From JAZREA01 sp045660545 (GTDB taxonomy: Bacteria; Bacillota; Clostridia; Monoglobales; Firm-18): a stretch of DNA of 16,149 nt. Position 1 is the first letter of the stretch. Every line of letters begins with the position of its first letter. Location of the stretch: assembly GCA_045660545.1 (NCBI GenBank), contig JAZREA010000016.1:1-16149 (forward strand), written 5' to 3'. Position numbers and translations under genes: made by a program. This document shows, piece after piece, positions 5,833-12,925 of this stretch. The notes below the pieces were generated by a model. That model ran no database searches, was not told where the DNA came from, and saw nothing but the letters and a program-made list of their open reading frames with translations.

Positions 5833-7500
5833 TTACGCGTCAATAGCCTCTATCAGTCTTTCTCTCAGCTTGTAGAGATAGTTGTTATCACGAGGATAGG
5901 AGGTGAATGTCAGCTCACCGCCCGCGGTCTCCATGACTATGCGTTCCGTAGCATCTCGCCCAATGCGGGATTCACAAAGCGAAAGCAAGCGGATGTCTTC
6001 CATTGCCTCACGCATAGCATTGAGTCGCAAGGATTCCCAAGCTGTTCCGTCGATGCCCGGATAAACCAGGAACATATCACCGGAAGGAGCAAAATAATCG
6101 CCATCGGTATAAAGGAAGGGGTCTATACGGTCATGCGAGTCCTCGTTATAGTAGAAGTTGAAGCCCCAGTGTAAAAATCCTTCGATGTGATTAAGCCAAA
6201 GCTGCACACCAAGAATACGGGTGCGCGACAGGGGCATAGCCAGCATACGACTGGTAGCATTTGGGCCTGTACTACCGCAATAGTACGTCCAGAGCCCTTT
6301 GACTTTGTTTTCAATAAATGGTTTAATTTTAGGAATATGAGGCACGGGCTTTCTTGCCACGCCACTTTCGTAAAATGAATAGTCGGAAAGAGCGTCAATG
6401 ATGGGATAGTTTTTAAGATACGGTTCTATCGCATTCTTACAACGCAAATACTGCTCCAAATGATGAGCACGAGGCTCGTCGGAAATGTGAAAATAGCAGT
6501 TTTGGGCAATGCCTCGCTTTTCAAGATGTTTCACCAAGGCGGGAATCATTTTGGAAAGAAATTCGGTATATTCCTTTCCACAGGCGTCTGTTTCCCAACC
6601 GAATATCTTCTTTTTTCTGCCGTTGACGGTTGCAACAAACTTCGGCGCATGCTTTGCTCCCCATTGTGTGAAAAAGTGGGATATCTCAAAATATTTTATA
6701 CCAATCGAATGACATAGATCAATCCAACGGTCTAACTTATCAAAACCGAAGACGTAGCTGCCATCTGCTTTGACAGTAATGTCCATTAGCTGTGTAGTGG
6801 GACGCTCGCCGCCGACATACGTATCCAACGCAGGGGTAAAAACGGGAGTGAGAATCATATTTACACCGCTTTTAAACGCTGAACGCAGAAAGCTTTCTAT
6901 CAATTTCCAGTGTTTCTCGGAAAAAACACGTACGCCGTAGTGCTGTGCAATGCAATCGGTATAAAACCACTCGGTGTGAATCAGCTCCTGTGGAGGAAGC
7001 GCAGTATCGGACACGCGGGCAGATACCGAAACAGAGTTTACAAGGCTTTCATCAACTTGCGAGTAGAGCGAAAGCACAACATCGTAATCCCCGGCAGGAT
7101 AATCGTCGGGAAGGTTTATCTCCACCCAAAGTGTATGCAACTGATTGGAGAAGACGGTCATTCCGTGTTTATAATGAAGCGGGCGAAGCAAGTCGGGGTA
7201 AAGTCCCGGTGTGCGGCGCAAATAATGTTCGTCGGCATCGTCAAAACACGGGAAGTGGTTAGGTACACTAATGACAGCACGTACCGTCGCAAATTCAGCA
7301 AGAGGGCCGTCGAGTTTAATGGTGCAGCGCAAGCCTCGATCGCTTGATTTTGGTTCTTCGCGATAAACACCCACTTGGAAGCAAAGAGGTTGTCCGCGCA
7401 AAACGGTGAAATGCGACATTTCCGGCTTGTCGTCAATATGTTCATCTAAAAAGCATTTTTCCAGAGTTGACATTGGTTTAAGCTTAATATCTTTGTTCAT
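5833..7500 (-). CDS. DUF4091-domain protein, putative GH123-like glycoside hydrolase
   Basis: A 555-residue protein with no evident signal peptide, so probably cytoplasmic. The N-terminal third (to about residue 165) looks like a beta-sandwich, with WVEINLPDDYPAGDYDVVLS typical of these proteins. The middle is TIM-barrel-like, with FHISDEP giving an Asp341-Glu342 pair like the catalytic DE of GH123 beta-N-acetylgalactosaminidases. The C-terminal part (GVQLWLNHIEGFLHWGFNFY, then PGIDG and RLNAMREAMEDIRLL) is the DUF4091 signature. The substrate is unknown; amino-sugar glycosides are a guess from the fold. Start ATG 7500 has AGGAG six bases upstream. A GTG at 7569 would add 23 codons but lies upstream of the predicted transcription start. 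The gene is transcribed alone, and its composition looks more G/C-rich than galT next to it. Confidence 0.85.
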   Translation of the reverse strand: MNKDIKLKPMSTLEKCFLDEHIDDKPEMSHFTVLRGQPLCFQVGVYREEPKSSDRGLRCTIKLDGPLAEFATVRAVISVPNHFPCFDDADEHYLRRTPGLYPDLLRPLHYKHGMTVFSNQLHTLWVEINLPDDYPAGDYDVVLSLYSQVDESLVNSVSVSARVSDTALPPQELIHTEWFYTDCIAQHYGVRVFSEKHWKLIESFLRSAFKSGVNMILTPVFTPALDTYVGGERPTTQLMDITVKADGSYVFGFDKLDRWIDLCHSIGIKYFEISHFFTQWGAKHAPKFVATVNGRKKKIFGWETDACGKEYTEFLSKMIPALVKHLEKRGIAQNCYFHISDEPRAHHLEQYLRCKNAIEPYLKNYPIIDALSDYSFYESGVARKPVPHIPKIKPFIENKVKGLWTYYCGSTGPNATSRMLAMPLSRTRILGVQLWLNHIEGFLHWGFNFYYNEDSHDRIDPFLYTDGDYFAPSGDMFLVYPGIDGTAWESLRLNAMREAMEDIRLLSLCESRIGRDATERIVMETAGGELTFTSYPRDNNYLYKLRERLIEAIDA

Positions 7501-7550
7501 AATAATCTCCTGTTTTCCTGGTAATTTATAACATAAAAAACGTCTTCTTA

Positions 7551-7579
7551 ATTGTATATTATTTTCCACCTTTTGTCAA
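7551..7579 (-). promoter_or_regulatory. Near-consensus sigma-A promoter for the DUF4091 gene
   Basis: On the minus strand a perfect -35 TTGACA (7574-7579) is 17 bases from -10 TACAAT (7551-7556). Transcription would start near 7544, between the rejected GTG 7569 and the chosen ATG 7500. This decides the translation start. Confidence 0.8.
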
Positions 7580-7646
7580 TTGGAAAGGCTGTTTTATAAG
7601 GAGCAAGCGAATTTGATTTAAAGGGGTTGGACTTTGTTTTCTACAC

Positions 7647-7678
7647 AAAAAAGACTTGTCGAACGACAAGTCTTTTTT
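7647..7678 (-). terminator. Intrinsic terminator of fprA
   Basis: A 15-bp stem, 7647-7661 with 7664-7678 (effectively a GAAC loop), carries a run of six A at the left and six T at the right. It lies 5 bases past the fprA stop on the minus strand and could also act on plus. Confidence 0.85.
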
Positions 7679-7683
7679 ATTGA

Positions 7684-8847
7684 TTAGAGGATGGGTGTTG
7701 CTATTTCGTTTGCGAGATTTTTAATCTGTTCTTTATTTAAAGCGTTGGCTTTTGATTTGATTGAAACTACATTTTCAAAATATGTTATATCGGCCGATGT
7801 TTCGAAGGCTTTTCTGATATTTTTGTCAACCGTTGCAGCCCATGTGCCGTTTTCGATTATGCCGACCTTTCTTTTTCTGTAATTTCTTTCGACAAGGTGG
7901 TTTATAAATTCCTTCATACAGGGGAAGAGGCTGCCGTTGTATGTCGTGGAGGCGAGGACCATTTTGTCATATTTAAACGCCTGTGCCACAGCCTCGTGCA
8001 TATCGCACCTCGCAAGGTTCATAACCGTAACATTTTTACAGCCCAGGCTACAAAGCTCGTCCTTTAACAACATAGCCGCTTCTTCGGTGTTTCCGTAAAT
8101 TGAGTTATACGCTATCAAAACGCCGTCGTCCTCGGGTGTGTATGAGGACCATTTGTCATACAAGCCGATATAGTAGGAAAGGATGTCTGTAAGTATGGGG
8201 CCGTGAAGGGCGCAAATTCTTTTGATATCAAGCGTTGAAGCTTTTTTAAGTACATTTTGCACCTGGGCGCCAAACTTCCCTACAATCCCGATATAATAGC
8301 GTCTTGCTTCGTCAACCCACGGCTCTTCGGCGTCGATTGTGCCGAACTTTCCAAAGCCGTCTGCGGAAAAAAGAGTTTTTGTATCAGACTCATATGCCAT
8401 TATAACTTCGGGCCAATGAACCATGGGAGCGTTTATAAAGTTTAATGTATGCTTTCCCAACGAAAGGGCGTCTCCCTCGGTAACGGCAACTGTTTTTCCC
8501 TCGAAATCACATTCGAAAAACTGCTTCATCATCGGGAAAGATTTAGAGCTTGAAACTACTTTTGCATCAGGGTATTTTTCCAAAAACTTATCTATATTGG
8601 CTGAATGGTCGGGCTCCATATGCAAAACGACGAGATAGTCGGGTGTTTTGCCTTTTAAAATACTGTCTATATTTGAAAGCCACTCTTCGCCAAAGCTTTT
8701 TTCTACGGTATCTATGACTGCTGTCTTTTCGTCGACTATTAAGTATGAATTATACGCCATACCATTGGAAACTTTGTACTGACCTTCAAACAAGTCGATT
8801 TTAGTATCATTTATACCAACGTAATAAATATTATCTGTTATCTTCAT
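7684..8847 (-). CDS. fprA: A-type flavoprotein / flavodiiron oxygen and NO reductase (FprA family)
   Basis: A 387-residue cytoplasmic enzyme that reduces O2 to water and/or NO to N2O with electrons from rubredoxin or coenzyme-type donors, protecting an anaerobe. The N-terminal metallo-beta-lactamase-like domain carries all the di-iron ligands: LHMEPDH (His76, Glu78, Asp80, His81), MVHWPE (His144), SADGFG (Asp163) and LHGP (His215). The C-terminal flavodoxin domain begins at about 243, with the FMN phosphate loop YNSIYGNTEEAA (247-258). The length matches stand-alone FprA with no extra rubredoxin domain. Start ATG 8847 has AGGAGGT four bases upstream. It is a single-gene unit with its own promoter (8891-8919) and terminator. 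Whether O2 or NO is preferred cannot be read from the sequence. Confidence 0.94.
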   Translation of the reverse strand: MKITDNIYYVGINDTKIDLFEGQYKVSNGMAYNSYLIVDEKTAVIDTVEKSFGEEWLSNIDSILKGKTPDYLVVLHMEPDHSANIDKFLEKYPDAKVVSSSKSFPMMKQFFECDFEGKTVAVTEGDALSLGKHTLNFINAPMVHWPEVIMAYESDTKTLFSADGFGKFGTIDAEEPWVDEARRYYIGIVGKFGAQVQNVLKKASTLDIKRICALHGPILTDILSYYIGLYDKWSSYTPEDDGVLIAYNSIYGNTEEAAMLLKDELCSLGCKNVTVMNLARCDMHEAVAQAFKYDKMVLASTTYNGSLFPCMKEFINHLVERNYRKRKVGIIENGTWAATVDKNIRKAFETSADITYFENVVSIKSKANALNKEQIKNLANEIATPIL

Positions 8848-8890
8848 TTTTACCTCCTAAAAGAACAGTAGATATTAAACAATCATTTGT

Positions 8891-8919
8891 ATTATAACAC
8901 AGCGGGAGTGATTCTTCAA
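8891..8919 (-). promoter_or_regulatory. Sigma-A promoter of fprA
   Basis: On minus, -35 TTGAAG (8914-8919, 4 of 6 matches) is 17 bases from a perfect -10 TATAAT (8891-8896). The start would be near 8884, giving a leader of about 36 bases. It lies just downstream of the malic enzyme terminator. Confidence 0.75.
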
Positions 8920-8930
8920 GTTTTGAATAA

Positions 8931-8961
8931 AAAAAGCAGATGTTTAAAACATCTGCTTTTT
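8931..8961 (-). terminator. Intrinsic terminator of the malic enzyme gene
   Basis: A 13-bp perfect stem, 8931-8943 with 8949-8961 and loop TTAAA, lies 10 bases past the malic enzyme stop. On minus it ends in a T-tract (the A-run at 8928-8935). It separates this gene from fprA. Confidence 0.85.
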
Positions 8962-8971
8962 GTTATTGAAA

Positions 8972-10144
8972 TCAGATTCTTGCTACGCCTGTTTTGCGTG
9001 CTGCTTCTGCAACTGCAGCGGCAACTGCCGGAACAACCTTCGGGTCGGTTGGCTCGATGATGATACGGTCAGCGCGCAAGTCTTTTTCGTCAATTAGGTT
9101 AGCGATTGCGTAAGCTGCGGCTACCTTCATTTCGTCATTGATGTCGGAAGCACGAACGTCCAAAGCGCCACGGAAGATTCCCGGGAAAGCAAGGAGGTTG
9201 TTGATCTGGTTCGGGAAGTCACTGCGGCCTGTACCTACAACGGCTGCACCTGCTGCCAAAGCTTCTTCAGGATAGATTTCCGGAACAGGGTTACTCATAA
9301 CGAATACCATTGGGTCTTTGTTCATTGAACGAATCATGTCCTGAGAGATGATTCCAGGACCGGAAAGACCGAACACAACGTCTGCTCCAACCATAGCTTC
9401 TGCCAAGGTACCCTTGAACATATTGCGGTTAGTGATTTTTGACATAGCCTCTTTTTCAGGGTTAAGACCGTCGCGGCCTTCGTATATTGCACCCTTACGG
9501 TCGCAGAGGATAACCTCTTTAAGACCAAGAGCCATCAAAAGACGGGTAACAGCGATTGCGGCTGCGCCTGCGCCTGAAACTACTGCCTTTAAGTCCTGAA
9601 TGTTTTTCTTGCTATAACGGCAAGCGCCTATCATAGCGGCAGCGGAAACTACTGCTGTACCGTGCTGGTCGTCGTGGAAAATCGGAATGTCGCAGCATTC
9701 TTTCAACTTGCGCTCGATTTCGAAGCAACGGGGAGCAGCGATATCTTCTAAGTTAACGCCACCAAAGCTGCCTGCTAAGAGCTTAACTGTATTTACAATT
9801 TCGTCTACGTCCTTTGAACGAACGCAAAGCGGGAACGCGTCAACGTCGCCAAACGCCTTGAACAATACGCACTTACCTTCCATAACCGGCATAGCTGCCT
9901 CAGGACCGATATCTCCGAGACCCAAAACTGCAGTACCGTCTGTTACGACAGCAACGAGGTTGCCGCGGCGGGTGTACTTGTAGCTAAGATCGGTATCTTC
10001 GCTGATTTTAAGACACGGCTCTGCAACACCCGGGGTGTACGCGATTGATAAGTCGTCCTTTGTGTTTACAGGGCAACGTGTGGTTACTTCGATTTTACCC
10101 TGCCACTCTTCGTGAGAAATTAGTGCTTGCTTTTTGTAATCCAT
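8972..10144 (-). CDS. NAD(P)-dependent malic enzyme (short bacterial form)
   Basis: A 390-residue cytoplasmic enzyme that oxidatively decarboxylates malate to pyruvate and CO2, making NADH or NADPH. Family residues are in order: YTPGVAEP with catalytic Tyr36, MEGK with Lys91, EDIAAP with metal-binding Glu133/Asp134, FHDDQHG with Asp158/Asp159, then a Rossmann loop SGAGAAAIA (190-198), SGPG, and MSNPVPEIYPEEA with the conserved Asn. At about 390 residues it is the compact form without the C-terminal phosphotransacetylase-like domain of MaeB. Cofactor preference is not clear from the sequence. Start ATG 10144 has AGGAGG seven bases upstream. Monocistronic: terminator at 8931-8961, with a weak promoter at 10187-10215. 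It would feed pyruvate and reducing power to fermentation and biosynthesis, including the GDH encoded nearby if it is NADP-linked (inference). Confidence 0.95.
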   Translation of the reverse strand: MDYKKQALISHEEWQGKIEVTTRCPVNTKDDLSIAYTPGVAEPCLKISEDTDLSYKYTRRGNLVAVVTDGTAVLGLGDIGPEAAMPVMEGKCVLFKAFGDVDAFPLCVRSKDVDEIVNTVKLLAGSFGGVNLEDIAAPRCFEIERKLKECCDIPIFHDDQHGTAVVSAAAMIGACRYSKKNIQDLKAVVSGAGAAAIAVTRLLMALGLKEVILCDRKGAIYEGRDGLNPEKEAMSKITNRNMFKGTLAEAMVGADVVFGLSGPGIISQDMIRSMNKDPMVFVMSNPVPEIYPEEALAAGAAVVGTGRSDFPNQINNLLAFPGIFRGALDVRASDINDEMKVAAAYAIANLIDEKDLRADRIIIEPTDPKVVPAVAAAVAEAARKTGVARI

Positions 10145-10186
10145 TAGAAAGCCTCCTATATATTAAGTGTGTTATTTTATATATTA

Positions 10187-10215
10187 ATTGTATCATATCT
10201 GATAAATTTTGAAAA
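10187..10215 (-). promoter_or_regulatory. Probable promoter of the malic enzyme gene
   Basis: On minus, -10 TACAAT (10187-10192) is 17 bases from TTTTCA (10210-10215, 4 of 6 matches to TTGACA). The leader would be about 35 bases. The region is A/T-rich, so the -35 is uncertain. Confidence 0.45.
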
Positions 10216-10283
10216 GTTAAAATGTACTTTTTTTTGACATCCGGGGTTTTTTGTGCAAATTGACTATGGCGTTTTATATAACG

Positions 10284-10327
10284 TTGAAAACATGTTGACT
10301 GTATTTTGACAGTATGTTGACTGAAAA
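10284..10327. promoter_or_regulatory. Four TTGA(C) half-sites at exact 11-bp spacing
   Basis: TTGAA at 10284 and TTGAC at 10295, 10306 and 10317 repeat every 11 bases. The last three read TTGACT-N5-TTGACA-N5-TTGACT. A six-plus-five direct-repeat layout is typical of OmpR/PhoB-type response regulators, and the Firmicutes PhoP box (TT-A-A-type hexamers with 5-base gaps) is the closest known case. The array ends about 33 bases before a TATAAT (10361-10366) upstream of cwlD that lacks a good -35, as expected for an activated promoter. It also lies upstream of the divergent malic enzyme promoter. Confidence 0.45.
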
Positions 10328-10385
10328 ACAAAAATGTGTAATTTATCTGTCTTTGATACATATAATTTTAAAAAGAGGTGGTATG

Positions 10386-11075
10386 ATGTTTTTAGTGATA
10401 CAAAGGTCGCAGATGTTTTTCGCCGGGGTAGCAATAGTGATTTTGCTCCTTTCGATAGGTATGTACAACTTTGCGGCACCGCAGGCACCCGTCGCTTTGG
10501 ACAAGAACGTGATAGTAATTGACGCAGGACATGGAGGAATGGACGGCGGTGCAGTGGGGGTTACGGGACTTTTGGAAAAGGACGTAAACCTTAGTGTTGC
10601 AAAGTATTTAGAGGAGCTTGCAAAGGCGGACGGCAAGACGGTGATTATGACGAGGGAAGCGGACGAGTCTTTGCACACCACAAACAGCAGTGTTGTGCGG
10701 GAGCAAAAAAGGTCGGACCTTAAAAAGAGAAGAGAAATATTACAGCAAAACCAAAACGGAATATTTGTCAGCATACATATGAACAAGTTCGACCAGGCGT
10801 CTGTTAAGGGGGCGCAGGTGTTTTACGCAGGCAACGACCAGAGCAGAATATTGGCACAAAATATTCAGGATTCGTTAAGAGTCGGAATTGGGGACGGAAA
10901 CAACCGAGTAGCAAAGGAAGCGCCTTCTTCCTTATTTATATTTAAAGGTTGCACATCCTGCGCGGTGGTGGTGGAGTGCGGGTTTGTCTCAAACCCCGAG
11001 GAAGAAAAACTGCTCGCGACGGAAGACTACCAAAGAAAGCTGGCAAAGTGCATATACGACGGCATTTGCAAATAA
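10386..11075 (+). CDS. cwlD: N-acetylmuramoyl-L-alanine amidase, CwlD type (spore cortex)
   Basis: A 229-residue zinc amidase that cleaves the peptide from muramic acid. In spore formers CwlD acts with PdaA to make the muramic-delta-lactam of cortex that germination enzymes recognise. An N-terminal signal anchor occupies about residues 10-30 (FFAGVAIVILLLSIGMYNFA), placing the enzyme outside the membrane. The Amidase_3 domain runs from 42 to the end: DAGHGG with His49, LLEKDVN with Glu64, SIHMN with His131 and VVECGFVSN with catalytic Glu197. The length is close to B. subtilis CwlD (237, from memory). ATG 10386 is preferred over ATG 10383 because the GAGG at 10375-10378 is better spaced. The upstream -10 TATAAT has no clear sigma-A -35. 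CATATAAT (10359-10366) slightly resembles sporulation-sigma -10 elements, and an array of 11-bp repeats lies further upstream. It is followed by its own terminator. Confidence 0.85.
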   Translation: MFLVIQRSQMFFAGVAIVILLLSIGMYNFAAPQAPVALDKNVIVIDAGHGGMDGGAVGVTGLLEKDVNLSVAKYLEELAKADGKTVIMTREADESLHTTNSSVVREQKRSDLKKRREILQQNQNGIFVSIHMNKFDQASVKGAQVFYAGNDQSRILAQNIQDSLRVGIGDGNNRVAKEAPSSLFIFKGCTSCAVVVECGFVSNPEEEKLLATEDYQRKLAKCIYDGICK

Positions 11076-11079
11076 AAAC

Positions 11080-11121
11080 AGGTTGTTGCAAAATAAAATC
11101 TTTTGCAACAGCCTCTTTTTT
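11080..11121 (+). terminator. Intrinsic terminator of cwlD
   Basis: A 14-bp stem with one T-G wobble, 11080-11093 with 11101-11114, is followed by six T (11116-11121). It starts 5 bases after the cwlD stop. Confidence 0.85.
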
Positions 11122-11154
11122 GTGCCGAGGGGGACGGAAGAAAAATAGTGCAGA

Positions 11155-11244
11155 TTGGGCAAACTGAGCGAAAGCAAGGCGAGACCTTGCTTTCGGATAC
11201 CCGAAGGCGTACTTATGGTACGTCGAGAGGCGAAGTTTGTCCAA
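11155..11244. repeat. Three-way-junction palindromic element (possible dispersed repeat or RNA)
   Basis: An outer 11-bp stem (11155-11165 with 11234-11244, one G-T pair) encloses two hairpins. The first is an 11-bp perfect stem, 11169-11179 with 11185-11195, with a CGAGA loop. The second is a 7-bp stem, 11206-11212 with 11218-11224, with one G-T pair and loop TTATG. It is clearly more G/C-rich than its surroundings, and no protein is read across it. It is not itself a terminator. The layout resembles REP/MITE-type intergenic elements of Clostridia, but no second copy is in this window. Confidence 0.5.
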
Positions 11245-11257
11245 AACACAATGCAAT

Positions 11258-11294
11258 AAAAAAAGAAGAAATCCGCAAGTAAGCGAATTTCTTC
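11258..11294 (-). terminator. Intrinsic terminator of gdhA
   Basis: A 12-bp stem with one wobble, 11265-11276 with 11283-11294, has a run of seven A (11258-11264) that becomes the T-tract on minus. It lies about 97 bases past the gdhA stop. Between the two are weaker hairpins: ACTGTTT/AAACAGT (11313-11319, 11343-11349) with an inner TTAAG/CTTAA stem, and GTGCAT/ATGCAC further on. The gene-free stretch 11076-11390 thus holds the cwlD terminator, the junction element and this terminator. Confidence 0.75.
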
Positions 11295-11390
11295 CTGAAA
11301 ATTTATTTTTCGACTGTTTATGTTAAGCAAATGAACTTAATAAAACAGTTTTGGTGCATTGTGTGGTATGCACATTTTACAACGTCCCTA

Positions 11391-12734
11391 TTAGACAAGA
11401 CCGTGAGTCTTCATAACCTCTGCAACCTTTAAGAAGCCTGCGATGTTTGCGCCTGCAACGAAGTTGCCCTTCATACCGTACTTTTCTGCGGTGTCTCTTA
11501 CGTTTTTGTAAATATTAACCATTATGCCGCGGAGTCTTTCGTCAACTTCTTCGAAAGACCAGCTAAGACGGATACTGTTCTGAGACATTTCAAGAGCGGA
11601 CGTTGCAACGCCGCCTGCGTTTGAAGCCTTAGCAGGACCAAAGAGCACGCCTGCCTCCTGGAAAGCTGCAATAGCTTCCGGAGTTGAAGGCATATTAGCG
11701 CCCTCTGCAACAGCGTAGCAGCCGTTGGCGATAAGCTTTTTAGCTGAGTCTAAGTCGATTTCGTTTTGTGTTGCGCAAGGAAGCGCGATGTCGCACTTAA
11801 TATCCCATATACCCGAGCAGCCTTCGTGGTACTCTGCGGTAGGATGAATACTTAGGTATTCTTTGATTCTCTTTCTTTCAACTTCCTTGATTTGCTTGAT
11901 GCAGTCGAGATCGATACCGTTTCTGTCATATATATAGCCGTTAGAGTCACTCATTGCAACAACATTTGCGCCAAAGGTCTGTGCCTTTTCGCAAGCGTAG
12001 ATTGCAACGTTACCCGAACCTGAAATAACAACTGTTGCGCCTTCGAAAGACTTGTCTGCATCCTTTAACATTTCGTTTGTAAAGTAGCAAAGTCCATAAC
12101 CGGTAGCCTGTGTACGTGCCAAAGAACCACCGTAGTTTAAGCCCTTTCCTGTGAGAACACCTGAATATTCGTCACGGACTCTTTTATACTGGCCGAAAAG
12201 ATAACCGATTTCACGAGCACCAACGCCGATATCGCCTGCCGGTACGTCGATGTTTGGACCGATGTATTTGGAAAGCTCGGTCATAAAGCTTTGACAAAAT
12301 CTCATAACCTCGTTATCGCTCTTGCCCTTAGGGTCGAAGTCGGAACCACCCTTACCGCCGCCTATCGGAAGACCTGTAAGTGAGTTTTTAAACGTCTGTT
12401 CGAAGCCTAAGAACTTGATGATACCTGAATATACCGAAGGATGGAATCTAAGACCACCCTTGTATGGGCCGATTGCACTGTTGAACTGAACCCTGAAACC
12501 GCGGTTGATTTGCGGCTTGCCGTTGTCGTCAATCCACGGAACTCTGAAAACTATCATTCTTTCAGGTTCTACAAGGCTATCTATAACGCCTGTCTCAATA
12601 TACTCCGGATGTGCTTCGATAACAGGCTCCAAAGATTCCAAAACTTCTAATACCGCCTGATGAAACTCCGGTTCTGCCGGGTTTCTGTGGATGACGGTTT
12701 CCATTAAATTTTTTAAGTGTTCGTTTTTTAACAA
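11391..12734 (-). CDS. gdhA: NADP-type glutamate dehydrogenase
   Basis: A 447-residue hexameric class I glutamate dehydrogenase that makes glutamate from 2-oxoglutarate and ammonia, probably with NADPH. Signatures, numbered from the chosen start: YKGGLRFHP with Lys92, LPIGGGKGG with catalytic Lys128, DVPAGDIGVG with Asp168, and a Rossmann loop SGSGNVA. The C-terminal GNFVAGANIAGFLKVAEVM is typical. The start is a choice: GTG 12743 overlaps the ribosome binding site AAAGGAG, whereas TTG 12734 lies eight bases after it. TTG also gives the 447-residue length of E. coli GdhA and puts the lysines at its positions 92 and 128 (from memory). The GTG would give 450 residues. It is a single gene with a near-consensus promoter (12765-12793) and its own terminator. 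It is the main ammonium-assimilation enzyme in the window. Confidence 0.95.
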   Translation of the reverse strand: MLKNEHLKNLMETVIHRNPAEPEFHQAVLEVLESLEPVIEAHPEYIETGVIDSLVEPERMIVFRVPWIDDNGKPQINRGFRVQFNSAIGPYKGGLRFHPSVYSGIIKFLGFEQTFKNSLTGLPIGGGKGGSDFDPKGKSDNEVMRFCQSFMTELSKYIGPNIDVPAGDIGVGAREIGYLFGQYKRVRDEYSGVLTGKGLNYGGSLARTQATGYGLCYFTNEMLKDADKSFEGATVVISGSGNVAIYACEKAQTFGANVVAMSDSNGYIYDRNGIDLDCIKQIKEVERKRIKEYLSIHPTAEYHEGCSGIWDIKCDIALPCATQNEIDLDSAKKLIANGCYAVAEGANMPSTPEAIAAFQEAGVLFGPAKASNAGGVATSALEMSQNSIRLSWSFEEVDERLRGIMVNIYKNVRDTAEKYGMKGNFVAGANIAGFLKVAEVMKTHGLV

Positions 12735-12764
12735 GTTGTTCACTCCTTTAATTCACATATGAAT

Positions 12765-12793
12765 ATTGTACGATATTTTTTTCAATATTTCAA
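12765..12793 (-). promoter_or_regulatory. Sigma-A promoter of gdhA
   Basis: On minus, -35 TTGAAA (12788-12793, 5 of 6) is 17 bases from -10 TACAAT (12765-12770, 5 of 6). The start would be near 12758, with a short leader of about 24 bases. Confidence 0.75.
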
Positions 12794-12871
12794 TAGTTTT
12801 TTTATTATTTCTGCTTTTTTTGTTAATTTTTGAAATATTCGCATACTTTTGTTGCATAAACGTCGGAATTA

Positions 12872-12900
12872 TTGACAAAATTAGCATAATATTTTAAAAT
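12872..12900 (+). promoter_or_regulatory. Sigma-A promoter of the acyltransferase operon
   Basis: A perfect -35 TTGACA (12872-12877) is 17 bases from -10 TAAAAT (12895-12900, 5 of 6). It is divergent from the gdhA promoter; about 80 A/T-rich bases separate their -35 boxes. No operator-like repeat is obvious between them. Confidence 0.75.
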
Positions 12901-12925
12901 TGTTTTATAGGAGTTGATTTTGTTT

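Noticed and set aside
6910..7347. 145-codon plus-strand frame
   Set aside because: It is antisense to the DUF4091 gene; the sense strand has family motifs, promoter and ribosome binding site.
7501..7569. GTG 7569 as start of the DUF4091 protein
   Set aside because: It lies upstream of the predicted transcription start from the TTGACA-N17-TACAAT promoter and lacks a ribosome binding site; ATG 7500 has AGGAG.
10338..10366. Sporulation-sigma (sigma-E/G) promoter for cwlD
   Set aside because: CATATAAT is only a partial match and no matching -35 was found, so it is not claimed as a feature.
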